From NCBI RefSeq assembly GCF_000189635.1, contig NW_002476218.1, forward strand, positions 248,001 through 312,000: 64,000 nucleotides of DNA. Reading direction: 5' to 3'. Both the position numbers and the translations under genes were made by a program. Origin of the DNA: Tetrahymena thermophila SB210 (taxonomy: Eukaryota > Ciliophora > Oligohymenophorea > Hymenostomatida > Tetrahymenidae). This document shows, piece by piece, positions 39,070 through 51,339 of the stretch. The notes beneath the pieces were generated by a model that searched no databases, had not been told where the DNA came from, and was given only the letters and a program-made list of their open reading frames with translations. Within the stretch, counting starts at the first letter, position 1. Each line of letters opens with the position of its first letter.

Positions 39070-40949
39070 TACTAAAATTTTAATAATAAAATAATTATAT
39101 AATATATTCACTTTATACCAATAATTTGCATAATTAACTTCTTCCTTAATTTATCGGGTAAACTTTTTATTCACAATTAACCTATTAGCTTATAATATCA
39201 TAAATATTTAATATCCTTCTTCAATATTTTTTTAAAATTATTTTTAACATTTAAAAAATATTTCCTCACATTTTACTTTTAAAAATTAGCAATAAAATTT
39301 TGTTTTCTTGATTAAATCTAATAATGCTCAAAAATTTTTAGATATTCACTTAAAAACAAAAAAATTTTTTGAATATAAATTATAAAAGTTCATTAACTCT
39401 AAAATATTTTAAATTAAAATAATGAATTGGCAAATAAAATTTGAATTTTTTGAATAGTTTAAAGCTATTATGAAATTTTATATAGTGGTATCTAACATTA
39501 AAATTTATTATTAGCAAAAATAAATTATTGTTATTTAGAGATAAATGTAATTTTGATTTTATCTATTTTTTTTTAAGTGCAATTTTTCTATATTCAATAA
39601 AAGCAAATCTATCTCAGAAAAAAATGTTTTAAGCTTAATATTGATTAGTTTCTCTTTAGGTTATAATTTTTAAACTAAATTTTGATAGATATTTGTAGAA
39701 TTTTTTGTAGCATAAAATTCAAAGATAAAAATAGATCATTTTGATTTATTTTTTAATTCTATCAATTTTTTTAAAGAGTTAAAAATGAAATTTGATTTTT
39801 ACTTAATAAAAGTAAAATCTATCTTTGGCAAAAATGTTTTAAGTTGATTATTTAATGGTGTATGCTTTAATTGAATTTTAAATCTAAATTTTAATAGATT
39901 TTATTCGAATTTTGAATAGTTTAAAATTCATGAATGAACAAAAAATAGATCAATTTATTTACATTTATTTTTTAATTTTAACTTTAAAATAATTTATTAA
40001 ACATTTTGTTTTAATTGAATGGAAAAAATAATTTTAAATTTATTATTGAATGGCTTCTGTTTTGGTTAAAATTTTCAATATAATTTTATGTAGATTTTTG
40101 TTGAATTTTGAGTTGTCTAAAATTCATAGATGATAAATATAGGTCATTTTTATTTGTATTTATTTTTTAATTTTTTCTAATTTTTTTAAAGAATTTACAA
40201 AGTAGTGCGTTTTTACTATATAAAATCAAATCTATCTTTGACAAAAATGTTTTAACAATATTATAGAATATTTTTTATTTTACTTTGAATTTTTAATCTA
40301 AATTTTGAAAGATATGAGCTTAATGCTTAACCAATAAATATAATTTAACTACTTACTAAATTTTCAACATTTTTATATGTATTTTTATAAATTTAAAAGC
40401 TATAACAGAAATATAGGTAATTAATTTATTAAATGGGTTGTATTTGGTAATTAGTTTCTCATATAGCAATTCTAACTAAGGATTTTATTAAATTTTATAA
40501 AATTGTTTCCATTTAAATATCTCATAATTTTTCTTACATCATATTTTTTTTGGTTAGGATACTTATTGTATCATATGTTTTCACTATTCTAAAAAATATA
40601 AGTTTTAGATTCAAAAACATCATAAAATCAAATCATTTATTGTATACACTTTTCACACTTTCAAATAATGTAATCCCATATATTAGCCAAAATATCTAAA
40701 AAAAATTTAAGAAACTAAAAAATTGATTATACAGCTATATTTACAACAAAAATTAAGAATAAAAATCGGAAAAGATAGGTTTTTAGCTTATTAATTATAT
40801 CATAATGTATCAGTTGAAATATATTATGTTTCCCAGTAATATTAATAATTTCTAATAACTAAAAAAAATTAAAAGAAAAAATATCTATTCAAAATAAAAA
40901 AATAAATAAGTTATTAAAAGCATTTAAATAAAAGTAGAAGGAATTAAAT
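39070..40949. other. Intergenic between divergent genes, partly repetitive
   Basis: About 1.9 kb between the small minus-strand gene and ETFDH (+). About half is a degenerate tandem repeat array, listed separately; the remainder is A/T runs without coding potential. Confidence 0.6.
39440..40320. repeat. Degenerate tandem repeat array, about 200-250 bp units, four copies
   Basis: The phrase gaatttt(tga)atagttta recurs near 39443, 39692, 39906 and 40102. The phrase aaaattca...aaaatagatcatttt...tttattttttaatt recurs near 39710, 39922 and 40120, and aaatctatcttt.gcaaaaatgtttta near 39605, 39830 and 40230. Unit length drifts from ~250 to ~200 bp and copies are diverged. No ORF spans the array. 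It could be a decayed satellite or the remnant of an eliminated-type sequence; which cannot be told from this window. Confidence 0.6.
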
Positions 40950-43465
40950 ATGTTTTTACGTAGAATTTAAAGCTTATCAAGCAAATTTTAATAGATCCAT
41001 ATGATCAAAAATTATTTTAGATTCAGCTCATCTGGTGCTAGTGCCGAGGCTGGAGAAATTGAGCGTGAAAAGATGGAATATGATGTAGTGATTGTTGGTG
41101 GTGGACCTGCTGGTCTTTCTGCTGCTATTCGCTTAAAATAATTAGAATAATAGCACGAACGTCCCCTTTCCGTTTGTCTTATTGAGAAGGGTTCTCAGAT
41201 AGGTTCTCATATATTGTCAGGCAACTGTTTTGAACCCCATGCCTTAGATGAACTAATTCCTGGATGGCGTAGTATGGAAAATGTATAAATTATATTTAAT
41301 ACGCATTACATCTAAATAATGTTTTAAAAAAATGATTTTATTGTATTTTTCGAATGCCTAATTAAAATTCTTACTCATATTTAAATAGAGACCTCCAGTT
41401 AATACTCGTGTCACTCATGATAAATTTATGATTTTATTTGATGAAGATAAAAGCATCGAAATTCCAAACACTTTACTCCCCTCTACTATACATAATGAGA
41501 AGAATTACATTATCTCATTAGGAGATCTTTGTGCTTGGTTAGGTGAATATGCTACAAATCTTGGTGTAGATATCTTCCCTGGTACAGCAGGTTAAAAAGT
41601 AATAAATTATTTTATTAAATACTATAAAAATGATAATAGATATTATAAAATCTTACTCATGCTTATGACTCTTACTTATCTAATGAATTAATTAATTTAT
41701 TTATTTGGCTATATAGATGTTTTTAAAATTCAGAAATTTCGCTTAACTTTATTTCAATTAGATTTTTCATAGCATCAAATTTAGCATAGATATTAATAGA
41801 AATGTGTTCAATTAAAACTAAGTCACTTTTTAGTTTTTTTATATTTTTAGAAACAATAATGACGAATTAAATATCTTCTTTTCTTTTCTAAATTACATAT
41901 AAAAATTATCACATTAGCATATTTTTTGTTATTAATTTTTTTACATTTTATCTTTTAAAAGGTTGTTTACAGCTAAGAAGGATATGTTAAAGGTGTCTAA
42001 ACTGGTGATATGGGTATTGCTAAAAACGGAGAACCCAAAGACAATTTCACTCCTGGTATTGAATTATTGGCTAAGCAAACTATTTTCTCAGAAGGTTGCA
42101 GAGGTTCTTTGAGTGAAAGTTTAATGTCTCAATTTAATTTAAGAGATAAGAGTGATCCTTAAATTTATGGTTTAGGTATTAAAGAAGTTTGGGAAATTAA
42201 ACCTGAAAAGTTCGAAAGTGGTCTTGTTTAGCATACTGTTGGCTGGCCTCTTGATCATTCAACATATGGAGGTTCATTCTTATATCATAAGGATCCTAAC
42301 TAAGTTCATATTGGTTTTGTTGTAGGCTTGTAATATTAAAACCCATATATTAATCCTTATGAGGAATTCTAGGTAATTTTTTACATTGGAGGAAAAAAAA
42401 TATAAAAGTTATTTTATCTAAAAGAAATTCAAAACTCATAAAGTAGTAAGATCGATGTTAGAAGGAGGTAACTGTATCTCTTATGGTGCTAGAGCTATTA
42501 ATGCAGGAGGTTATTTTTCAATTCCTAAATTAACATTCCCTGGTGGTGTTCTTACTGGCTGTGGAGCTGGTTTTTTGAATGTTGCAAAAATTAAAGGTAC
42601 CCATAACGCAATGAAGTCAGGAATGGTAGCTGCTGAGAATATTTATAAAAGCTTAGCAATAGAAGGTACTGGTGAAGGCGTAGAACTCAAGTAATATCAA
42701 ACAGATATGGAAAACTCTTGGGTTTATAAAGAATTATTTGATTTTAGAAATTCTAAAAATGCTTTCAAGTACGGTCTTTACCCAGGACTTTTGTTGAATG
42801 GCTTCTAACTTCATATAACTAAAGTAAGAAATAACTAAAATGCCTTCAATACTTTTACTAAGTTTAATTTATTTAAAAAAGGGAAGAGAACCATGGAACT
42901 TAAGAACAAATAAAAAGGATAGTGAATAGTATAAATAAAAGGAAAACTTTAAGCCTATAAATTATCCTAAAAAAGATGGAAAACTTACATTTGATATTCT
43001 TGAAAATTTAGCTAGAAGGTAATAAATAATTACTTTAATTAAAAAAATAGTAACTTAAAATCATGCTTTTATAAAAACAGTGGTACTTATCATGACGATG
43101 ATTAACCTTCTCATTTAAAAATTAAAACTGGACTTAATTAAGTTCCTCTTGAATCTTTAGAAAAGTTTGATGGACCTGAATAAAGATTTTGCCCTGCTAA
43201 GGTTTACGAATTTGTAGATGATGAAAAAGGAGGAAAAAAGCTTTAAATTAATGCCTAAAATTGCTTGCATTGCAAAACTTGTTCAATTAAAGTAAATATT
43301 TAGTACCTTAATCTTAATATATTAAATAAAATAAAATTTAGATGACATAAGAATACATCGACTGGACTGTTCCTGAAGGAAGTGGTGGTCCTAACTAGTA
43401 AATTAATTAAATTTCACAAATAAATTTAAAATCCATTAAAAAAATAAAATAGCAACGGAATGTGA
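40950..43465 (+). CDS. ETFDH: Electron transfer flavoprotein-ubiquinone oxidoreductase (ETF-QO)
   Basis: Eight exons: 40950-41282, 41389-41598, 41962-42372, 42425-42823, 42882-43018, 43081-43291, 43342-43397 and 43453-43465. The N terminus MFLRRIQSLSSKFQQ is Arg/Ser-rich without acidic residues, a mitochondrial presequence. The FAD-binding Rossmann motif is [16 protein letters not shown], followed by [31 protein letters not shown], the [15 protein letters not shown] block, [18 protein letters not shown] and [12 protein letters not shown]. The 4Fe-4S ligands are FCPAKVYEF and NCLHCKTC. The enzyme passes electrons from ETF (fatty-acid β-oxidation, amino-acid catabolism) to ubiquinone on the inner mitochondrial membrane. 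The last exon is 13 nt and restores the family C terminus GPNYNGM; reading through instead would give an aberrant tail. Intron 2 (363 nt) is longer than the others. Confidence 0.97.
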
Positions 43466-44910
43466 GAGTATCCTACCTAGCTGTGTTTAATTTAAATAAG
43501 TTAAGATCGGATTGTATAAAGACTATATATTTATTAATTTAAATTTATTCAAATATGTTTTATTTTATTTATATTTAGTATAATAAATATTTTTAATAGC
43601 CTATTTCTAAAAAAGCTTTATTTTTATTTAAAATTGAGTATAATTTCTTTTTTTGAAACATTTTACATAAATAATAAACCATCAAATAATTTTAAAGATT
43701 GGAATTCAACCAAATTAATTTCTTTTATTTTTTTTAGCAAAAATATTTAATGAGTAAATGTGCTAAAAGAATAATTGAGAAATAAAAAAATTTTTAGCTG
43801 TTTACAAGTAAAATATGTTCATTAATTTTTACAATACAAGGATAAATAGAAAGAGTCAAGTTGTTGTATAATAAATAGCTTTCTAATTATTTTAAAATTA
43901 AAATAAATATTTTTTCAATTTAATATTTTTACAAACAAATTTTATATGAAAAAATTATAAAAAATTTTATATTTAATTTTGTTTGTTTGAGGATTAAACT
44001 CTTTACTGATAAAATAAAATGTAATAATTTAATTGAATTTATAGTTTATCTTTTAAAATTGAAGATTTTTAATCTTTTTCATAAACAAAATATTTGTTGA
44101 ATATGAAATAGCTTCCTTAAATATTATTCAATTAAAAGAAATTTTTCTTGAATTTAGTTTTAGGTATAAATTAAATATTTTTGAAAACAAATTTTATCTT
44201 CATAGACTATTAAAAACTTTATTTTAATTTTCTTTATTAATTATTTTTTTTTAACAATAATCAAATTATTAAATAATTTAAATTAAAATATTCAGGTTGC
44301 CCTTATAAAATTCGAATATTATAGTATATGAATAGTAAAATGAATCATTATTTATAAAGATAAACTTATGATAAATTATTATTTATTTTATCAATTTTAT
44401 TTCAAATTAAAAGAATGTATTAGAATTTCATAAAATAAAATGATTTTTTGCAAGATAATTGATTGATTCTATTTAAGAATGAATAATTTTTTGTTGAGAA
44501 ATATAAAATCCCATAAAAGACTTAATTTAAAATCTAATAATTTGTATCAAATTAAAATTTAAATCGTCTGTAACTTTTATGATTATTGATAAAGATGACT
44601 GATAATTTTTACATTAAAACTACAAAGAAATCTGATGATATCAAATATATTTATTATTGAATTATACAAACCTTAAAGTATTTTTTCTAGTAATTGTTGT
44701 TATTATGATGTAATTTATTTTATAATTAGTGTAAATTTGATATAATATTAAATCATTTTGTATGGTCTTTCACTTTAATAGAAGCCTTTATTTATTTTAG
44801 CTATGGATTTGTAATTAGAAAATTTTAATCATTTTAAATAATTAATTTAATTAAACTTTTGTTGAAAAAAATAAAGATTATTAGCTATTAATAGTTTTAG
44901 GTACTTTGAT
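43466..44910. other. Intergenic, AT-rich
   Basis: About 1.4 kb between two plus-strand genes. No protein-like frame. The ATG at 44804 opens only 20 codons before TGA and could be a first exon of the downstream gene if a 34-nt intron is allowed, which is judged unlikely. Confidence 0.55.
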
Positions 44911-47391
44911 ATGGAGTATTTGTAGCATCTATAGTACAAAGCAACTTCTTAATTTGCTAAGTAAATACCTAAATTTCCTTTTTCACTATATTCTTTCAAT
45001 ATTTTTTAACTATTAAGGCTTGTTACGCACACATTTTTTAGGTAGATATAGGTTATAGGAGCATAAAATATTCCTAATGTATATTCTATTCATTAACAAT
45101 ATTAAAATTTTGATAAATCCATAATTTAAAAATAATAGAATGAGCCTGTTATCATATGCAGCAACCATAATAATTAGTTCATGGATGGATTAGTATCAAC
45201 ATATAAATTTATTTTTATTAAATGAGATTCAAATAAAAAACCCTTTTTAACATCTTTTTAAAATCATCTATTCTAATCAGCTACTCGCCAGTCATTTAAA
45301 TAGAGAGATAAAATTTATAGTAGCTGCTAAGTCCATGAGAAGACCAATTATAGGACAGTTCTCCAGAGCTTTAGGAGGAATTCCAGTTGAAAGAGCTTAG
45401 GATTTAGCTTTTTAAGGAAAGGGTTTTATACTAAAAATAGCATCTACATTTATAGAAGTAATTATATTTGCTTTTATTTTTTAGTAAATAAAAGGTAAAT
45501 TTAAATATAAAAATAGGGATCTTAGACTTTATTTCTTAAACAGTGCGAAGTAGGTAGCACCTTGACTATTTCCTCAGTAATTTTTGCAAAAAATATAATT
45601 TTAAAGGGTCAGAACAATTTATTTAATGTAGATAGAAGATGAATTTTTAGTCACAGAAATAGTTTCAAACGAACGAGTTAACATTCAAAGAAAAGAAAAG
45701 TATGAAAATCCTGTTTCAATAAAAAAAGCGTATAAAATCATTCCAAAATTAGATTAAACCCAAATGTATGATTCAGTCTGGAAAGCCTTAAATGAAAATT
45801 AATGTATTGGTATATTTCCAGAAGGTGGTAGTCACGATAGGACTGATCTTCTTCCATTAAAGGCAGGAGTATGTATCATGGCATTAGGTGCTATGTAAAA
45901 ATATAAAAAGCATGTAAAAAATTATTAAGTGATTTATGCACAAAGTTCTCATCATTTTTATTTTTTAAGGTTAAAATAGTTCCTTGTGGTTTAAATTATT
46001 TCTCAGGTCATAAATTTAGGTCAAAAGTAGTAATAGAATTTGGTTAAGCTTATGAAATTCCTTAAGAGTTTGTTGAGATCTACTCCTAAAGTAGAAGATA
46101 AGCTATTAGTAAATTGCTAAGAGAAATAGAAAATGTAAATAAATATAAAAATAAATATTTTTCATAAATTCATTTTGATAAAATATTTTAGAGACTGCGA
46201 GATGTAACAATCACAGTACCTACTTACAGAGAATTGAATTCAATATTTATGGCTCGTAGAATATATTTACCTGCAGATAGAGAGTACACACCAAAGGAAG
46301 AACTTCAATTAAATAGAAAGTTAAACTAATTAATTTATTTATTTATTAGTTTTGTAACTTTAAAATGTTAATTATTCAAAGATTTGCCTAAGGTTATATA
46401 AAAAAAATTGAAGATCCTAGAGTTAAAGAAATGCTTGAAAAAATAGGATAATATAGTACCTAGCTGAAGAATCTTGGCACTCAAGATTATGAAATAAAGA
46501 AATACAATTCATCACTTAAGATAGACTATAAATCATTAGCAAGTCTAATAATTAAGACTCTATTTTAAATGGGATTTTCATTTCCTGCTATCATTTTAAA
46601 CAGCCCTATAGCAGTAATTTTGAGATATCTATCTGAAAGAGAGAGAGTTAAAGTAATTTAATTTAATTAATTTAAATATTTAAACGTTTTCATTTTTCTT
46701 CTTAGTGCTAAAAAAGTTCTAAAGTTAAAGTTTTAGGTAAAGATGTAGTAGCTTCTTATTAAGTAATGTGTGCCTTCGTAATACTACCTATAGCTAATGC
46801 ACTCTATACATTTATTTTTAGATATTTGCTTAAAAATAAATGCAAATACTTTAAAAATAAAAGCTTAAAGCTAGTAACAGTACTCTTTTTTTTACTCTAC
46901 CCCATTTACACATTTAGTAAATTTTAAAGATTAATTTTTTATAAATTTATTTTTTTAATTTTATAACTTTAATTTACTTGTTAGTTTTTAAAATTGTTTA
47001 ACAAATTTGACTTAATTTAAATTATTAAATATACTTAAAAGTTATGGTTAATGCAGCTGATTAGATTTCACTTAATATAAGAGCTATAAAGGCTAAATTT
47101 TTATTTATTACCAGAAAAGAATAGCTTAAAAAATTAAGGGAATACCGTGAATAGATTTACATTGAAGTATGTGTTTTAACTAGATTTAAATGTATTAATT
47201 TAATATTATTTTTATATTAGATTAGAGATTTCATTAAAGAATAATCTCGTAGTGAACTAAAAAGCAGTGGAAGTCTGTTAAGTTAAAATGATTTACACTC
47301 TTAACAATAAGAAATATCAATAGGATAAAAATCAAATTAGATTGACCATATAGATGGATTTTTCGATGTTCTTGAAGAAATTGGTTGTTGA
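44911..47391 (+). CDS. Glycerol-3-phosphate/DHAP acyltransferase, Gpt2/Sct1 type
   Basis: Multi-exon; the first three are ~44911-45078, 45139-45192 and from 45304. LPLAT motifs in order: SNHNNQFMDG (catalytic His; five residues before the Asp, as in fungal Gpt2/Sct1 enzymes as recalled), [30 protein letters not shown], and the very characteristic [19 protein letters not shown]. Then come [17 protein letters not shown], a charged helical region, and a C-terminal membrane section ([17 protein letters not shown]..., [33 protein letters not shown]). Last residues [12 protein letters not shown] before TGA at 47389. It catalyses acyl-CoA transfer to sn-1 of glycerol-3-phosphate (or DHAP), the first step of glycerolipid synthesis, in the ER membrane. 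A short segment between the catalytic block and the FPEGG motif (45.4-45.65 kb) has unresolved intron borders. The start is the first in-frame ATG; an upstream exon is possible. Confidence 0.9.
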
Positions 47392-47683
47392 ATAAATGGA
47401 ACATTAAATTTTTCATTTATTTTTCTTTTGTTATTTTTTTTTGTATTTAAATTAATTAATTAAAATTGTAAACTGTATAATTTATGGTAAATGTATGGAT
47501 AAGTATTCAATATATTTTTACGGCTAAAATTTTTGATGCATTTATTTACATAAATTAGGTTTTATAGTATTATTAATTAAGATCAATAAATATCTTAATA
47601 AACTAAGGCAATTAAAAAACAACCATACAATTTATTGTTTTTAATTTATAAAGATTCTAAAGAAAACAAATTGAAATCAAAAT

Positions 47684-50251
47684 ATGAGTAGATCAAGAAG
47701 TTTACTTTAAATACTTTCTGATCCTCAATTAATTGATAAACCAAAGAAGACAAAACAACAAAGGGATAACAGGTCTTCAGAAAAGTAAATTAAAAAAAGT
47801 AATGCTAATAATATGAAGTAAGATGATAAGAAGGAGTTAGATTTATCTATCCTAAGTTCTTAGGAGGCTAAATAAATTTAGTAAATGAGAAAAAATCAGT
47901 AGCAATTAAATAAAAATATGAGTGAGTATGAATAGCTCCAATTGATAAAGCTCTAAAAATAAATACTTTCTTATGGAAATGAGCATATTTAAAATAGCCC
48001 CTAAGAAAAGATCAATTATAGTCTCATTGAAGAACAACCTTCGTTTCAAACATAAAAAAATGATGTTAATATTTAAGCTAAATCAAATAAATTATATGTA
48101 TATCCTAAAGACTAACACCCATTAGCTTAAGTAGACAAAACAGATTAATCAGACAAAACCATGCAATTAAAATTTAAAACTGATTAAGAAAAGAAAGAGC
48201 GATAATTTAGGTCTGTAACTGAATATAATGAGAGAGAAAACCCATGGCCAGGCAAGTTTCCATTATACAGTAAAAATATAGATAAAATAAATTTGAGTTG
48301 CTTGTATTTAAAGTTTAAGTAAGATTTAATAAACAAAAAGGATGAATTTATTACTTTAATAAATAATAACAAAACTCTAGCTTCTCCTGAAAAGGCATTG
48401 AGCTAACTGCCTCAGCCTTCTTAATTAGCTTTATTAAATTCATAAAAAAGGGCCTCAACTAGTCAAGACCTTCCTCCTATAAAAAAATAAATTAATGATC
48501 CATTTAATACAGTTGCTTAATTCAATCCTAGTTCTAGAAAAATAGGTTTGGCGGAATTTTAAACAGATTTTAGCTGTTAATAGAATATTTAATAGCAGAG
48601 AGCTTAAAATCTGTAAAGAAATTTATATAATTAACTCATTTAACAAAAGTTAAAGCTTAGCTCTGAAAAAATCGCAACAAATAAAAAAGATGATTAAAAT
48701 AAAGAATAAAATAAAAAAAAGTTGTAGTTGGAAGAAACAAAGGCTAAGTTATAAATTTATAACTTACTTCCTTAGCTGCTGAAATCTAAACAATAGGAAA
48801 TACAAGAAGCTAAGAATAATTACTAGGAAGATTTAAGATAAAGCTTATCTCCATAATAGGAAGAGAGAATTCAAAAAATAAATAAAATAATGTCTATGAA
48901 AATAAAGAAAAACAGAAACTTAAAATAGAGCTAATCTTTATAGCATTTAGATTAAAATAAAAATGTTATTTATCACATCGGGAATCAATTAAAAGATATA
49001 GATAAATCAAAAAATATAGGCTAATATATTGATTAACTGAAGATATTGAATGAAAACATTAAGAAAGAGCTATAACAATAGCTTAAATTAAACCAGCCAT
49101 CTCTTAAAAGTAAATAAAAAAATGGAAAAAGCAATGAAAATATTGTTAAATATTTAAATAAATCTGATTATCCTTTTTATAATTTAAGCTACTTTAAAAT
49201 AGACCAGTTTACTAACTAATTATAAAAGATACATAAAAATCCACAATAAACTCTACACCAAGAGTTAGATTAAAATCTATAACCTTTCAGTTCTCTTGAA
49301 AGCTCTCATCTTCCATCAATAATAAAGTAGTATAATAATTATCAAATGAGAGACTAATAACAATCTAATAGCAATCAAAAACTTTTATAAACTTAAAATT
49401 TAACCTTAACTTAGTAAAATAGTTTAAATAATTTGGCATCACAATAAAAAGAAAGAGGCAGATAAGCATTGTATCATAAATTAAGAAGCAATGAATAATA
49501 AGTCGATTTTAATTAAAAAACTTAGCAAACATAATAAAATTCTAGCAAACAGCCTTTGGTCCCTATGATTAATAATGACTCACATCAAATTATAAATCAA
49601 AACAGTTTTTCTAAAAAAAATATTTAACACTATTCTTATATGAATTAAGATTAACCATTGAAATATGGATTTAATTTAAATGATGAATAAATTTATTCAT
49701 AAGAGAGTAGAAAATACTAAAATGATTTAAAATAAATAAAATAAAAGCAATTGTCAAAGTAAAAACTAAATAGCTCTTCTGGAGCTTTGAATTAACTTGA
49801 TGATACTAATGGTAATATTGAATATAATATTGCTAATAAAAGATGCTTAACAGAGTAGTCTAATTTAGAAGATAACAAATTGTTAGAAGATTTTAGTTGT
49901 AATTAATTAGATTCAACTATCTATAAATAAAATGAAAGAGATCTGAACTAAAGTCAAGAAAGCAACATGAGTTAATTAGATTTATTTAATCATAAAAAAC
50001 CCTAATAAAATAAAGCACAACTTTATGAATACTTCTCATAAACTAAGAAACAAATTAGATTTGCTACAGACACAGATCAAGTAATTGAAGAAGAAGATTT
50101 GAGTTTTGATTAGCTTAAAAGCAAAAAATTTAACGGTGAATTTAATGATTAACTTTATTAAGATCAATTTGTTAAAAATTTTTTTTAAAAGAGCTCTAGA
50201 AACACTGTAAATAATTCAATTTTAAGTGACAAAAGCTTTCACTTAATATGA
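47684..50251 (+). CDS. Q/N/K-rich low-complexity protein, 855 residues, intronless
   Basis: A single exon of exactly 856 codons including TGA. Starts MSRSRSLLQILSDPQLIDKP. Composition is Gln/Asn/Lys/Ser throughout, with weak coiled-coil stretches (residues ~70-100, 305-370). One short block of ordinary composition, VTEYNERENPWPGKFPLYS (residues ~185-205), could be a conserved motif. Ends with an acidic patch and DQLYQDQFVKNFF. No enzymatic domain or membrane segment. Family not recognised; a structural, cytoskeletal or condensate-forming protein is possible but unproven. The absence of introns contrasts with most neighbours. Confidence 0.8.
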
Positions 50252-50820
50252 AAAAATTTTTAATTGCACTATTTTTATAAATACATTTATTAAATTTGAA
50301 TGATATATAATCTTAAAAATTTATTCATTTTTTTTAATAAATTCGTTAAAATCAAAATCTATTAGTTTTTTGATAAATTCATATGCATTAATAAGAATCT
50401 TTGAATTAATTAATTAAAAATATTTATTAATCATGTCAAAAAAGTTAAAAAAAAATACTCAAAACAATAAAAAATTTATAATTGCAATTGCTTGAAATCA
50501 ATTATAAAAATTACAATTTTTAAAGATTTTTATTTTTATGGACTTTATTCAATTTGTTTCTCAGTTAAGAAGATAGATAATCTATCAATCAATCAGATAA
50601 ACAAACAATCATATTTAATTTCTATCTATTTAGTTAGTGGGAGTAATAACATTGATCAGCAGCAGCAGTGAAAACACATAACATTCATTATAAATTTTGA
50701 AATTAAAGAACTTAAAAAAGATAGAACGAACACAAAATTCAAAAACAATTTAAAATAAAAAAAAATCAAAAATTTAATTATAAAAAAGAAAAAATTTCAA
50801 GGGAAAATATAATATCGAAA
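50252..50820. other. Intergenic with probable centrin 5' region
   Basis: About 570 bp. The stretch from ~50560 to 50820 is less T-rich, contains aatcaatcagataaacaaac and agcagcagcag simple runs, and ends in an A-rich tract before the centrin ATG, typical of a ciliate 5' UTR. No coding frame. Confidence 0.5.
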
Positions 50821-51339
50821 ATGAATTCAAAGAAAACTGTTGCTCCTTAAGGTAAAAATTTTGGCGTTGCTAACAAGAAGTAACCTTAATAAAGACCTGG
50901 TTTGACTGAAGATGAAATTGAAGAAATAAGAGAAGCCTTCAACTTATTCGATACTGAAGGTTCTGGTAAGATTGATCCCAGAGAATTAAAAGCAGCCATG
51001 CAATCGTTGGGTTTTGAAAATAAGAATCCTACTATCTATGGTATGATCGCTGATTTAGAAAGTTAAGGAACAGAAATTGATTTTGAAGATTTCTTAGATG
51101 CTATTACCTCAAAGCTTGGAGACAAAGAAACTAGAGACGGAATTAACAAAATCTTTGAGTTATTTGATGATGATTAAACTAAGAGTATTACTTTGAAGAA
51201 TTTAATGCGTGTTGCTAAGGAATTAGGTGAAACAATGACCTAAGAAGAATTAGCTGAGATGTTAGAACGTGCCGCTAGCAATAGCAGAGAAATTACCCCT
51301 GAAGATTTCTACAACATCATGGTCAAGAAAACTTTCTGA
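50821..51339 (+). CDS. CEN: Centrin (EF-hand calcium-binding protein)
   Basis: Single exon, 172 residues plus TGA, the normal length for centrins. After a Gln/Lys-rich N-terminal extension, the family core begins [18 protein letters not shown], the centrin/calmodulin first helix. EF1 is a canonical loop, [14 protein letters not shown]2 ([12 protein letters not shown]) and EF4 ([12 protein letters not shown]) lack most Ca2+ ligands. EF3 ([12 protein letters not shown]) keeps the first Asp residues but has Lys instead of the invariant Gly at position 6 and Asn instead of Glu at 12. It ends MVKKTF, close to the usual ...KKTSLY end. Centrins build basal bodies and contractile fibres; EF1 is likely the only strong Ca2+ site here. 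Codon usage is biased toward GCT/AAG/ATC, suggesting good expression. Confidence 0.95.

Noticed and set aside
43398..43660. Long C-terminal extension of ETFDH by read-through
   Set aside because: The family C terminus is restored exactly by splicing to a 13-nt exon; the extension is AT-driven.
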